This document shows, one piece after another, positions 1 through 10,778 of a stretch of DNA of 64,000 nt. The position numbers were made by a program, and so were the translations under genes. The notes beneath the pieces are model-generated. The model worked only from the letters and a program-made list of their open reading frames with translations. It was not told where the DNA came from and did no database searches. The stretch comes from Jaenimonas drosophilae (lineage: Eukaryota; Euglenozoa; Kinetoplastea; Trypanosomatida; Trypanosomatidae). The stretch is from NCBI GenBank assembly GCA_030849065.1, contig JASAON010001631.1, positions 62,001-126,000 on the forward strand, given 5' to 3'. The first letter of the stretch is position 1. Each line of letters opens with the position of its first letter.

Positions 1-1
1 C

Positions 2-382
2 CAACGGATTCGTGAATGTTCTGCTGCTCTTGGCTGGTCTCCATCCGCCATGCGCGCCATGTTCATGATTGGTGATAACATTGAAACAGACATTGTGGGG
101 GCGAACGCAGCAGGTGGAAAGTGGACCAGCGTGCATGTGCTCTCGGGCATCGGGTCTGCCCCAGCTGCCCGTCGGACCCTCAGTGAGGCTGATGTCGAAC
201 ATGAGTGGCTGGAGCAATGCGCTTCCAAGGTTCCTCACTACGTGGCTCCCACCTTGGACCACTTTGTTCGTGAGCTTCTTGCGTTCCCGGAGCAGGCGGT
301 TCTCCAGAACAAGTCACCCTACTACGGAAAGGCAAACCCCGTCGACCTCGAGGAGATGTACTCTTTCACACCAAAATTCTAA
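2..382 (+). CDS. HAD-superfamily hydrolase, CECR5/HDHD5-like, C-terminal part
   Basis: The reading frame is open from the first bases of the window and ends at the TAA at 380-382, so only the last ~126 codons are present and the start lies upstream. The stretch GDNIETDIVGANAAG is the HAD motif IV region, in which the acidic residues bind Mg2+. It is followed by a segment (W-T-S-V-H-V-L-S-G) that fits the strand after motif IV, as in CECR5/HDHD5-type and NagD-like phosphatases. The C-terminal tail with a conserved-looking YYGKANP stretch also fits CECR5-like proteins, which are often mitochondrial. Substrate cannot be predicted. An in-frame ATG at 50 is internal to the domain and is not taken as the start. 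Confidence 0.75.
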   Translation, partial: QRIRECSAALGWSPSAMRAMFMIGDNIETDIVGANAAGGKWTSVHVLSGIGSAPAARRTLSEADVEHEWLEQCASKVPHYVAPTLDHFVRELLAFPEQAVLQNKSPYYGKANPVDLEEMYSFTPKF

Positions 383-1313
383 ACTCACACCTCTCCGCGT
401 GCGATGCAGCGCAGTGCTGAAATTGCTTGATGCTCTGTATTCCATTGTTTCCAGCATCTTTGGTGCTGCGTATCGGCTAATCCCCAACTGCTGAATGGCG
501 GCTGTAAGGTTGTTGGACTTCCTACCTGCCGGTTTCTTGGTAGTGCAGGAATCACACAAGAAGCGAAAAGAGTTGCTGACGTGCATTGCATGAATTACTG
601 TATCAACTGTACCTCCTATATTTTCTGTTGTTTTCTTCATTCTTCTACTCTGAACTCTATAGTTGTAGTTGACGTGCTTCACTCGTACCCTTCAAAGAAA
701 CAGCAACTCTGACTTTGTTGTGGGCTGAGCCGCAGCCTTCATCTATTTCCGATCAAAGTTGGCGGTTTGTTTGTATCCATACGCCGCCCTTCATTTTTTC
801 ACTGTAGCTTTCTGGGGCACACGCACACCCCTCAAGCCTCCCTCCAAATACATTTCTTTCATAGCTAGAGAACATTTACCTCTCTCCCTCTTCTGCTTTA
901 TATATAGTCATTATATAAGTGCTGGCAAGTCTCTTCGATTCTTGGTTCTCGTACAGCCCTCGCATATACCGAGCTTCGTTTGGCCGTGCTTTTTTTTTCG
1001 TTGTTTTGCTTCACTCCCATTTTTTTTCCTTTGTGGGCTTGCTCCGTGGTGTCTCTTCTCTCTAGCTCTCACTCGAAGGGAAACCAGTGCCGAGCTCCTC
1101 AATCGTGCCCTAGGCACAGCTCACGCTCCTCCTTTCTTCTCTTTTCTTCACTCCCCCCTTCGTTAGCCATTTTTCAACGACTCTGTGTACGTGATTGTGG
1201 TTTTCGTCTCACGCTTTCCCACTCCCTTCTTTCCAAGTGTCTCTATCAGTGCCTGCATTGAAGTGACTGGCTGCCGTCGTCCGACCTTCGGTGCCATTTC
1301 GACAAAGTCCCTC
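383..1313 (+). other. Intergenic region with polypyrimidine tracts
   Basis: No convincing gene. The stretch holds a 3' UTR and then pyrimidine-rich DNA. T-rich runs lie at about 983-1035, and a C/T-rich tract at 1123-1163 ends in AG at 1165-1166. A second tract ends in AG at 1236-1237. Either could be the trans-splice acceptor of the next gene. No ATG lies between 1167 and 1313, so either leaves 1314 as the first start codon. Confidence 0.6.
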
Positions 1314-2783
1314 ATGGATTCCTCCATCCCGCGCACCCCGATCATTCAGGGGCGCAACGACAATCCGCGTCATGAGCACGTCCCCAACGCTTCGTCTCCG
1401 ACACCGGACCAATCCCAATCCCAATACCTGCAACAGCAGTCCACGACTTCCCAAATTCTTTCCAGCACCGAATACAGAGAGCGCAACTCACGACTTGTTA
1501 GCCCCAACAGGTCCAGCTCCACCATTGCCGGCATCATGCGGACAGGAGTCAGCTCCTACATTTTTATGCCCAACTCATCCTGCATCAATTCACCAGCTGG
1601 GTTCCTCAACGGACTTCACACCCCAGGACGCAGCCCTCTCTCGACAAAGCTTCCCAACGACCTCTTTCAGCTGCGCTCCCCTCAGGCGAGTGTGTCCCTC
1701 TACTCCCAGTCACTCACCTCTGGACATGATCGCCCCGACTTCATGGCACGGCGATCAGCCACCCACGTCGAAGAACCTCCCCGCATCCCACCCGTCAACC
1801 ACACACCAACACGCCCGTCCTCTGCCAGACCCGACCTCTCCGTCCGGTCACGCTGTGTGAAGCTCCCATCCGCCGAGGACTCCGCCCCAATTGTCCACCT
1901 CCGCGAGGGAGACTACAGCTACAACAGCAACGCCAACTCCTTTGCGGGGCGTACAGGTACAGGAACAGCCCGGAACAGCTGGGCAGCCTCACGTGGGGAG
2001 TCACCCACACTGCAGGCACAGGTCCCATGTGACCCACAGAACAACGGAGACAGTCCTGATATATATCGAATGAGTGTATCTGGAACGAATCAGATATTCC
2101 AATCCGCACACCCTCCTCCTTCTATTCGCCTTCCCCCCACGTTGTCGTCCTTGAGCCGAGAGGCATCCCCGGCGGACAAGGTTGCGGCGAAACTCACACA
2201 AACTATTCAGCGCGCGGTCCAACTCGCTCATCAGCTGAAGGAAGTCTCTGGCGGCCGCTGCCAATTCGCCAGCAAGCGTGAGGCCATGGCGCTCTACGAT
2301 GCACTTGGGCTATATGAAGACACAAGCGATGCACCGGCCAACTCCTTTCAAAGCCGGCTGCGCCAGTACAACTTTCCTCCTCCTCACATGTCGAGCTTGG
2401 GGGATATGGATGTGCTACCGGCTGAGACTATGGAATATATGCTCGGCAAGGTGGAGTATGCGCGCCGCCAACGTCCAGTATCACAGCATCGGCACCGGCC
2501 CTCGACTCAGGATGCCCCACAGCCACCTTCGGCACCACGCCCTTCCATTGACGAAGTAAACCCATTATCGGGATTGGTGGGTGCGGTGCCAAGCTCGTCC
2601 TCCTTCTGCACCGAATCGTCCTCTGTCATACTTCCATCCACGCCATCGGCGCGTCAGCCTGTGGCGGGGGCTCACGAGATCACCGCCCATCGGCCCATGA
2701 GGCAAGCCAACTGCTACGCCAGCTTAACCAGCACACTCTCCAACAGCCCGAGTAGCGGCAGCTGGGCGGACAAGAGCCCATAA
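1314..2783 (+). CDS. Ser/Pro-rich protein of unknown function
   Basis: A 489-residue protein that I do not recognise. The start is the first ATG after the predicted acceptors; the frame is open further upstream but only from a GTG. Residues 1-285 are low-complexity, rich in Ser, Pro, Thr and Arg with little predicted secondary structure. Residues about 288-380 look ordered: two probable helices (AAKLTQTIQRAVQLAHQLKE and a segment around REAMALYDALGLYED) followed by a Leu/Met-rich stretch. The rest is disordered again. No signal peptide or membrane segment is visible. The codon choice and the small conserved-looking core argue for a real gene, possibly a cytoskeletal or regulatory scaffold, but this is inference. 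Confidence 0.7.
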   Translation: MDSSIPRTPIIQGRNDNPRHEHVPNASSPTPDQSQSQYLQQQSTTSQILSSTEYRERNSRLVSPNRSSSTIAGIMRTGVSSYIFMPNSSCINSPAGFLNGLHTPGRSPLSTKLPNDLFQLRSPQASVSLYSQSLTSGHDRPDFMARRSATHVEEPPRIPPVNHTPTRPSSARPDLSVRSRCVKLPSAEDSAPIVHLREGDYSYNSNANSFAGRTGTGTARNSWAASRGESPTLQAQVPCDPQNNGDSPDIYRMSVSGTNQIFQSAHPPPSIRLPPTLSSLSREASPADKVAAKLTQTIQRAVQLAHQLKEVSGGRCQFASKREAMALYDALGLYEDTSDAPANSFQSRLRQYNFPPPHMSSLGDMDVLPAETMEYMLGKVEYARRQRPVSQHRHRPSTQDAPQPPSAPRPSIDEVNPLSGLVGAVPSSSSFCTESSSVILPSTPSARQPVAGAHEITAHRPMRQANCYASLTSTLSNSPSSGSWADKSP

Positions 2784-5700
2784 ACATCATTGCTCACCAC
2801 CTCACCCCACTCAACCTTCGCCCTCTCCAGACGGACTGAACTCCTCCCTTTTCACTGTGCCGTGGACACATGCACAAAGCTGGCGCCATCGCTTGGATTA
2901 GTGTGTTACCAAAAGTCATGCAGCCGCATCATTCCCCTCCCATTATTACCATCTCCCCAACTGGAGATGTCTTTCAAATCATGAGCTAGTTCTTCCGCCT
3001 CCCCACTTCATTTGAAATACCCCGTTCGTTGTTGTTTTGTGATGATTCGTAAGGGTTGTGATCCATTCTTTTTGCAGGTTTTTCGTGTCTTTCTTTGTGT
3101 TTTACTTCTGGCCTGCACACCCTTTTGTCGTCGATGTGGTAGCTTTTTCTTGCGTGTGAAGCTCTTGTGCCGTTACCTCCGCATATGGTGGCTTTCTCGG
3201 CATTTTGAGTTCATGTGCTATGTTCTTCAGAAAAGGAGTGCTTCTCAGGTCTCTCTGAGGGAGATCGCTACCGTGTGCGTGTGTGTGTTTCGTGTTTCGG
3301 TCAGACCCGCAGGAAAAGAATGACGTCAGGAATACACCTTAGCCGCGCTTCTCTTGTCTGCAGAGTGGGGTAGATCCTGATTTTGTGTTCATGAGTAAGT
3401 TTTGGCTCTGGTTTGTGAGGTACCTACCTAGCTATTTTTTTATGCTGGGGCCTGCAGCTCTCAAACGACACAGTCGACAATTTGTGAGCTAGGTGAAGAG
3501 TATCAAAGCAACAAAGAGCGCCATAGCTCTTGTGTGGTGATGATTTTTCTGGCATGACAATCTTGAGCGTGGACGAAAGGCAAACTTTTGCTATGTTCAA
3601 GTACGTCTTCGCCGATACGCCGACAACGGTTTGGCTTCCTTTCACTCCACACATCTCCCTCTTTCTCTCTCCTTTTTTCCACTCGCTGTTGGTTGCACCA
3701 ACTTTGACTTGTTTTGATTTCCCAGAGACAGTGATCCATATTGGCGTCTGCCATGTGATAGCTCGCTTGCAGTGCGTATTGGCCCTTCAGTCTGCATGAT
3801 GATGTACACTATGGCCGACACGTTTTTTTTCTCTCTTTCTTTGGAAGTTGATGGTGCGGGGTGATGCGTTTGATTGTTTTCCCCTCCGGTTTGGTTTTCG
3901 ATCCTGCTAGGAAGAGATGAAGATGGAGTCGAAGAACATGGACGGAGATTCTTCTTGCTTGCTTTTCTCCAGAGAATTCTATATCTTGGATATACAGCAT
4001 CGTGCAGAGCGAGAGAAAGAGAGACTGATGACGGTTGTCGGGGCTCTTGCTTCATTCCCTCATCTTGCACACAGTCTCGACGACGAGGAAGATAGGTATC
4101 TCTTCCCCCTCTCTGCTAATGTATGTTTTCTTTTTCCATTGGTAGCATTGCCTCTTCCGTCACTCCACAGTTTTTTCGCCGTTTTTGTTTCTTTTCGTTT
4201 GTTTGTCATAATGATTTGATCTGTCCTAATGATGGATTGGCAGCACGCACCAATCCTGGACGTGAAGCCGCCTTGGTATGAGTGTGGAATACTGTTTAAG
4301 GCATTGTTGCTTCCACAAACACAGCCAACAAAACATGTTTTGCGGAAACTATTCAATGGTGTTCTGGTAGGTCTTTCGCTAGTGCTACCTGAACATACAC
4401 ACACAACGAGCACCTTCCGTGTAGAGACACGCCGAAGTGTGCTTCAGGATGGGAAGCCAGTCTTCCATGTTTCCATGTGACTTGTTTTTTCTGCTTCGTG
4501 TTCAACAGGGAACGCAACGACACGGAATGGAACGTGTTTACTATGTATGTCTTAGTTGATGTTCCCATGTTGTTTCCCTTTGTTCCCTCTCCCCTTTCCA
4601 ACGCACTCTTGTTTGAACTCACTCCTCTCCCTCACTTCCCTCTCTTTTTTTTCACGTCGACTTTGTTTGTTTTCCCCTTCTTGTTTTTTTTCTTCATTCG
4701 TGGTTTCATGGAGTGCGATGACAGATCAGCGAGGCATAGTCTCCCAAAGTCCATGAAGGCCACCGCAATTCGTGTGTTTCGACCATGCTTGTTTGCTTTG
4801 TTGTTCATTTTGTTTCTTTGTTGTATTTGTAGCGGCTTTTTCGTGGCAGCAAAGTTGTGTGCCTGTGTGCGCGTTTACTTTGATTGTTCGCCTCGTTACG
4901 TTTTTCTTTTTTGTCATTTTTTTTCAGATATGGCAATCCCTGAAGATAGTCATTTCCAGTCAATTTTTTCTTGTTGGATGGCCGACACACAACAGATCAT
5001 GATACATGTTTGCGTAGAATCCCAATCATCCACCAGTTGGTGTTGGAGTATTGACACTGCGCAAACCATGTGCTTTATTCAGTTGTGAACGGGGGGCGCA
5101 ACTGTCCTCCACAGCCGCTTTCATACCACCGTTACGCCTCCATCAGGTTGACCTGCTTGACTCACCTCATTCTTCCCCACTGGCTGTCGTACGGAAGCCC
5201 ATCAACATGCTCGGTTCTTATGAAAACCGTCAATGTAGGGCTACTCTTCTGCCACCTCCGTACGCCTAATATCTTTTTTTTTGTGTGTGTGTGGCTGGCC
5301 ATTGTCAAGGGATCTGTGCCGACGTGACACTGCCTTCCCAGACGTGTGGCCCTCACCCACAAACACCCATACCTCTCCCCTTTCTTGGATTCCGTTGTTT
5401 GAGATGATGTCTGATTACGTTTCTGGTTCTTCCGCCGTTGCTACCTTCTTTGCCATTCACCAGCTTCACGCTTCACAAATACGTGACTGATTTCCCCTCT
5501 CACAATCCAAAGGAGATGTCAGAAGATACGCTGACTACTCCACTTAGGGGGTATTCTCCATCTATTCTCTGCTGAATACAGCCATCCTGTTTCTTTATGT
5601 TATGGTTTCTTTTTTGCTTTTCAAGTTGATCGATGTGGGAACACCTTCTCGCCCTCCGCGATATGTAGCACTACTTATCTGTTGTTGATATGTACATTCA

Positions 5701-7008
5701 AATCCGGACTGAAGGTTGGCAACAATTTGTGTGTATGTGTGTGTTTTCTGTGGCCATACAAACTACATGCCGATATACCAACGGATGAAAAAAAAAAGCT
5801 TTGTATGTAGCTATGAGCCCCGTCAAAAAGAAGAACACACTATCAAGAGCATTATTCCCCATCTGCATCCTTTCCAGCATGGGGAATGAACTCTGAGAAG
5901 GATTTGTTATCCTTCATCAATTCTTTTGTCATGCCTTTTGGCATCACTGCTATCCCTGAATTTTTTTTCACCCATGCAGCTCCAGAGTCTCAGATACGAT
6001 GAGAGAAAGGAGAGAGACGTGTCCGCCATGAATGAAATACCTGCGAAGCACAGACTATACGTTTGATTATCCACGTTTGCGTTTTCGGCTGCAGCCTACC
6101 TGCCTTTCGTTTCGGACATCTCTGTTTTTTTTTCTTCATGATTGACGATTACGTTAAACATTAAGCTCATCCTATGAACGCGTTTTTTTCTTTCCTTCGT
6201 TGATGATGTGTAGAGTGATAATGTACCATCCAACCCTGAAGCAAACAACGTTCTTCGAGCGCCACATTTTTACGGCAGGATGTCCAGCAGAGAGGCCTGA
6301 GTTGCGCCAAGGAGATACGCCTCCAGTTGCTTACGCCCTCTGACATTTCATCCTGCTCTCCTCATCTTTGTTTTGTCAATACTCGTGAACTTATTCATAC
6401 ACCCCCTCACGAGTCCCATCCTCGGATTTGTTTTCACCCTCCACCATGCAGTTGCCTGTTAGTTATATTCTGTCGTTGTTTTTTCTGCTTCTTTCCTTTT
6501 TTTTTTCGTATCTGTGTTATTGGCGCTCTTCTTGTTTTCTTCATTTGTTTATCAGAATCATCAGCATGAGTGCATCACGCGATGCAATCACAGGCAGGTG
6601 AGCTGTGAGGGTCCTTATGGAGAGAACTATCAGGGACTTCTATCTCTGGCTCATCTGCCACCAGGCTGTGTTTGTCATCGTAGGGTATCGTGAATCCCTA
6701 CATACAGACACACCACAATGAAGTGAAGAAAAAAAAAAGAACTGACTATCGAGTCTGGGATCACTGTACGCACCCGTGATCATCCTTTGTAGATCTCTTC
6801 AACACCTTCCCAGTGTATTGTTTATGATCTTCCTAGCGTGTTGTTCAGTTGTGAAGAAAACCAAACAAGTCCATCCGCTGGGATATATCTGTGGTGTATT
6901 TTATGCAGTGGCACAGTCTCCTCCAACCCATTAGGGATGTATCATCTCAATGCTGCCCCTTTCTATCTTTGGCTATTTTTTTTATTGTGTGTAGAAGCAA
7001 ACACAACC
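2784..7008 (+). other. 4.2-kb gene-free stretch, T-rich
   Basis: This is the longest gap in the window, several times the typical 200-600 bases. It holds many short open frames on both strands, but all look like by-products of T/C-rich sequence. The longest (4477-5088) is dominated by Phe, Leu and Cys and has no recognisable domain. Several polypyrimidine runs occur (for example near 4555-4700, 4905-4925, 6470-6510). I see no tRNA-like A/B boxes, no obvious repeat array and no gene-like codon pattern. It may be a very long 3' UTR, contain noncoding RNA genes, or be the site of a lost gene. Confidence 0.6.
6961..6994 (+). promoter_or_regulatory. Predicted trans-splice acceptor of the PIH1-CS gene
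   Basis: A T-rich tract with eight consecutive T is followed by the first AG at 6993-6994. The ATG at 7009 is the first one after it, leaving a 14-base leader. This supports 7009 over the open but GTG-initiated upstream frame. Confidence 0.6.
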
Positions 7009-8862
7009 ATGGCAGACGATGCCAATGTAGCAGCCAAGGCGTTGCTGGAGAACCCTCAGTTCATGGAAATCTTTCAGCGAGCGTTGGAGAGTGAAGGTGG
7101 GGATGGAAGCAACCTGAAGGAGATGCCGAAGGAGGGAGACCCAAAGCGTGATGCGTGGCTGAGGGACCTTCAGGCCAAGCTTCAGAAGGAATCCATGAAG
7201 GAGGCAACAAAGACGTTGGAGGAGGTGCACAGCGATAGCCAAGGGCAGTGGATGTACGTGCTCCCCACTCCTGGTTTCTGCATAAAGTGCCTGGTTTCTG
7301 GGGGAGCAAAGGTCTTCATTAACGTCTGCCAACACGAACGGATCGCTGAGCCTGTTCCGATGGAATCAGAAAGTGGGGCGGAGGAAGAGGTACGCTTCCG
7401 CATTCCCCTCAGCTGCGGCCAAGCTCGCCCAGGGGAAGATAAGGGAGGAAAGCCCTGCAAGGTGTACGATGTGATTGTGAACCCCAACACCATCAAACGA
7501 TGTGGGGACGATCATGAGTTCCGCCGCTTTGTTGCAGCACTCTGCATGCAGTGGATCAAGCAAAAGATGGAACCCACCCTGAATGCCGATGAGTTTCGCA
7601 ACCTTAACTTCAAGGCTAAGGGAACACTGGAGCCGCAACGTATTCGCCTCTCGCAGCTATCCAAGAACACAAACGCCATGGGCGATGAAATCAAGCTTCC
7701 ACAAACATCCGCCGCTGCCACCGCCCCAACACAGGTTGGCGGTACGAGCGGAACGGGTAAGCTCATTGAAGAGCTTGGTGGTGATGCGACAACATCGGAA
7801 GCTGCGTCATCCCCAGTTTCTGCGGGTGTAGATGAGCGCGTCCTTCTTGCCAGTGATGTGGCAACAAAGGGCGGCTCGAGCGCCACGCAGGAACCTCCAA
7901 CCCAGAATGCTCCAGCGGTGATCAAGTTGTCCAAGGAGGGCAACTACGATTGGAGCACACACAAGAAGCCATCCATGAACGTCTTCTTTCGGGAATCTGT
8001 TCCGGCCTTCTACGATGTGGAGCTCTTCATTCCCAACATTCAAACCATAAAAGAGGTGGATGTACGTGTGAGTAGCAAGAAGTTGGAGTGCTTCTACGTT
8101 GATGACGAGGCAGACTGCAGCGCTCCATTTCTTGCGGTGGTATTCGACTATCCCGTCTCTGAGGAGATACAGTCGGCGAAGTTTGTTCGCAAAACCTCCA
8201 GGCTGCGCATGCAGCTACATGTGGAGCTACCAGATGAAACCAGTGCTCCACGCACAACCCCGTCACGTGATGCGGTGGAGGAGGAGGAAGAGGAGGAGAG
8301 GCTGGCGCGTGAAAAGCGCCAGGCGGAGTGGGCAGAGCAACGCACGAAGGAGGCCCGCCAACAGGCAGAAGAACAGCAGGTAATGGATGAGCGCAAGGCC
8401 TACGTAGAGAACCTTTCCGCAGTGCAGTCTGGAGAGGTTCCTCCCGTTATTCGTGAGGAGATTGATGCTATGCCTGTAGCACAACTTCCTCTCATGCTTC
8501 GCCGCATCGAGGGACGCATCCGGAAGGGAGACTCCATTGACACGATGCTGGATAAGCTGCCAGAGGAGGTGCTGGATGGGCTTGGCGATTACCTCCGTGA
8601 GAAGCTCTCACTCGCCCCGCGAAAGAGAAACACAACCAAGGCCTCCAAGAAGGTTTCATTTAGTGCCGATGTGGCTGACAAGAAGGCTCCTGCTGCCGCT
8701 TCACCAACAGCAGCACCAGCAGCAGCAAGTACTCCCACGCCACCGGCAACTGCCGCGGAGAAGAATGACGGCGTGAGCATTGAGTACAACTACGCCAAGA
8801 AGTCGCAGCAACTGTTTGGGGTGGAGTTCCGCAACCGCTACCTCTTCGCGCTGGACAACTAA
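7009..8862 (+). CDS. PIH1-CS domain protein, kintoun/DNAAF2-like
   Basis: A 617-residue protein with the domain order of kintoun (DNAAF2/PF13) and relatives, which act in the cytoplasm with HSP90 and R2TP-type complexes to pre-assemble axonemal dyneins. Residues about 55-210 form the PIH1 domain; the stretch KVYDVIVNPNTIKRC followed by FRRFVAALCMQWIKQK is the typical 'npdt' segment and helix. Residues about 150-180 and 215-305 are linkers rich in Ala and Thr. Residues about 311-408 fit a CS (p23-like) beta-sandwich. A Glu/Arg-rich coiled coil follows (about 420-465), then a tail with the basic motif KKVSF near 547-551, which fits the PP1-docking RVxF pattern. The length is shorter than animal kintoun. 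PIH1D1/PIH1D2-type function is an alternative, but the C-terminal CS domain favours a ciliary role. Confidence 0.8.
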   Translation: MADDANVAAKALLENPQFMEIFQRALESEGGDGSNLKEMPKEGDPKRDAWLRDLQAKLQKESMKEATKTLEEVHSDSQGQWMYVLPTPGFCIKCLVSGGAKVFINVCQHERIAEPVPMESESGAEEEVRFRIPLSCGQARPGEDKGGKPCKVYDVIVNPNTIKRCGDDHEFRRFVAALCMQWIKQKMEPTLNADEFRNLNFKAKGTLEPQRIRLSQLSKNTNAMGDEIKLPQTSAAATAPTQVGGTSGTGKLIEELGGDATTSEAASSPVSAGVDERVLLASDVATKGGSSATQEPPTQNAPAVIKLSKEGNYDWSTHKKPSMNVFFRESVPAFYDVELFIPNIQTIKEVDVRVSSKKLECFYVDDEADCSAPFLAVVFDYPVSEEIQSAKFVRKTSRLRMQLHVELPDETSAPRTTPSRDAVEEEEEEERLAREKRQAEWAEQRTKEARQQAEEQQVMDERKAYVENLSAVQSGEVPPVIREEIDAMPVAQLPLMLRRIEGRIRKGDSIDTMLDKLPEEVLDGLGDYLREKLSLAPRKRNTTKASKKVSFSADVADKKAPAAASPTAAPAAASTPTPPATAAEKNDGVSIEYNYAKKSQQLFGVEFRNRYLFALDN

Positions 8863-9150
8863 ACGGCTGAGCTGCTACACATGTCTTCGTATTATAGAAG
8901 TGCTGGCCACCTATACGTAGGTATGAGTAAGTATATTCTCTGCACACACAGTTGTGCATGTTATGTTTGAGAAAGTGTCTTCTCTCTCTCTCTCTCTTTC
9001 CTATGTGGTGTTGTGTCTTCTTTAAGTTAGAAGACCCAAGGACGCTAGGTAAGTACTAGCCGACGACGTCGTTCGCCACACTCACCCCCGTATATAGAGG
9101 TTGTTTGTTGCAATTCTCTTCGTTGTTGCGTTCAACGACCACCAACCGTG

Positions 9151-10182
9151 ATGCTTCGTCGTACCTTTTTTCAGCGAGTTCATCTCTTCTCGGCGTTGGT
9201 GCCGAGGCCCGTCGTAAGCGGGCCATCCTTCCTCTCGGTTGAGGAGATTGACGCTGCCAAGACCGCCGTACAGGAGCGTAGCTCCGTGTTGGGCGGTGTG
9301 CCGCTGTTAGAGCAGCTGGAAAAGCTGACGAACATCAAGTCCGCACGTGAAGCTCATGATACAACCAAGTCGCTTAGCCACTGTGTGGATCTCCTTCGAG
9401 AGAAGATGTACGCCAAGACCTGCACAGATCCGCGTGAGCGCCTGCAGCTTCACGAAGCCATCATGGCCGCTGGTTTCTACGAACGCTCCATCAACGTCAC
9501 CCAACTCAAGGGTGAAAATGTTCGTTTTGTGCTTAATCACTACAACTTTGACGTTCGCCGTGATGTGGCCATTACACGCCTGGCCCATGAGTCTCTCCTA
9601 AAGGAAACCACCTCCACAGAGGACTCCGATAGCTTCCTCACCGATCTTCTGTTGCTGGAGCGCCGTCTCTACGGATCCTACCGTTTCGCCGCAACGAGCG
9701 GACGCCAGTGGATGGTGCTTGGTCTTCCCGTCTCCGAGATCACCACGGAGGAGGAGCTCACGCGGGTGTTGGACATCCCGGCAGTGAAGACGACGGGTAA
9801 CTTCTCCATGGCTGAAGAAGATCTTGACAAGATGTGGAAGCTTCTCTGCGTCACACCTCAGCCAGAAACCACGACCTCCTTCGTGGAGGTGGCTGGCTTG
9901 GACAAGGATGCCCACAGCCCCGCCAAGATTCGCTTCGACCTACGCGTGCAGAAGCCACAGCCACCGCTGGATTTTTGGGAGCGTCTTCGTGAGAAGCTGC
10001 TGCGCTACTGGGTAATCTTCTTTGCGGTGTGGGTGTCTTTCTGGATGGTGGATGAGGAGGTGATCACCCTGGTGGCCCTCATCGTCCTCAAGCACAAGCA
10101 AACGAAGATTCTGGAAGAGGAGGCTGAGCGAACGGGAGGGAAGGTGTATATCGCCTCGGCTGTTGGCCGCTCTCGTGATTAG
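9151..10182 (+). CDS. Predicted mitochondrial membrane protein, unknown function
   Basis: A 343-residue protein. The start is the ATG at 9151 (MLRRTFFQRVHLFSALVPRP); this N-terminus is rich in Arg and hydroxylated residues without acidic residues, like a mitochondrial targeting peptide. Most of the chain is helical and polar. One hydrophobic segment near residues 287-315 (around RYWVIFFAVWVSFWMV) could span a membrane, followed by a short basic/acidic tail. I do not recognise a catalytic domain. The form (presequence, long soluble part, one C-terminal transmembrane helix) resembles many kinetoplastid-specific mitochondrial proteins. Function unknown. Confidence 0.75.
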   Translation: MLRRTFFQRVHLFSALVPRPVVSGPSFLSVEEIDAAKTAVQERSSVLGGVPLLEQLEKLTNIKSAREAHDTTKSLSHCVDLLREKMYAKTCTDPRERLQLHEAIMAAGFYERSINVTQLKGENVRFVLNHYNFDVRRDVAITRLAHESLLKETTSTEDSDSFLTDLLLLERRLYGSYRFAATSGRQWMVLGLPVSEITTEEELTRVLDIPAVKTTGNFSMAEEDLDKMWKLLCVTPQPETTTSFVEVAGLDKDAHSPAKIRFDLRVQKPQPPLDFWERLREKLLRYWVIFFAVWVSFWMVDEEVITLVALIVLKHKQTKILEEEAERTGGKVYIASAVGRSRD

Positions 10183-10778
10183 GAAAAAGAAGAAGAAGCA
10201 TTTTTCTGTTTGTAGGCGAGTGTTGGATCATTCGTTGTTCGGTCGACGGAGTTTCCATCTTCACTCGGAGTCTGTGTGGGAAAGGTGGAATAGCCCCACT
10301 CACATGCTGCTCCAAATTCTAGCTCTCACCTGTTGTTGGTAGTAGAACGGATGGTGTCCAAACCTCCATTGTGGGGAGCGTAGGTAGGCTCAGTGGTTGC
10401 GTTGTTGCTTGCGGCGCGTTTCCATGCTTCTTTTCGTTTCTTTTCGCCGCTCATATTCTTGTGCTCGTCTGAAGCAGTGGAGGCGGAGCTTCGCTTCCAC
10501 ACCTCGTTAAGATATCGATGGCGTTGATGGGACATTGACTCCCGTTATTCTTCGCTCCAAACTCTGATCCACTTCGTCAACGATGAGTATGGCGTGAACG
10601 CACACATCCACGACCACACAAAGTGGCGTCGTGTGTTCTTCTTCATCATCCTACTGCAACCACTTCATCATACACGTCACGTTGGTCACTACTGATTATA
10701 TGAACCTCTTACAATGTGTTCTATTCTATTGATTTTGTTTTTTCTTCCTTTTCCCTTATGTAGTAGGAGTGCCAAGAA
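10183..10778 (+). other. Intergenic region upstream of Pol epsilon
   Basis: No gene is supported. An antisense frame at 10326-10535 has no upstream polypyrimidine tract on its own strand and no domain. The last 60 bases are the pyrimidine tract of the next gene. Confidence 0.5.
10720..10763 (+). promoter_or_regulatory. Predicted trans-splice acceptor of Pol epsilon
   Basis: A long T/C tract ends with TAG at 10761-10763, and a second TAG follows directly. The first ATG downstream is the polymerase start at 10779, giving a leader of about 15 bases. Confidence 0.6.

Noticed and set aside
1185..1313. Upstream extension of the Ser/Pro-rich gene
   Set aside because: It starts with GTG and runs through a predicted splice-acceptor tract; the first ATG is 1314.
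4477..5088. 203-codon frame rich in Phe, Leu and Cys
   Set aside because: Composition is that of translated T/C-rich intergenic DNA; no domain, and hydrophobic throughout.
2784..7008. tRNA, SL RNA or snoRNA genes in the long gap
   Set aside because: I looked for B-box-like GGTTCGAnnCC, repeat units and C/D-box pairs and found no convincing arrangement; scattered TGATGA matches alone are not enough.
10326..10535. Antisense 69-codon frame upstream of Pol epsilon
   Set aside because: No pyrimidine tract on the minus strand, no domain, opposite to every supported gene.
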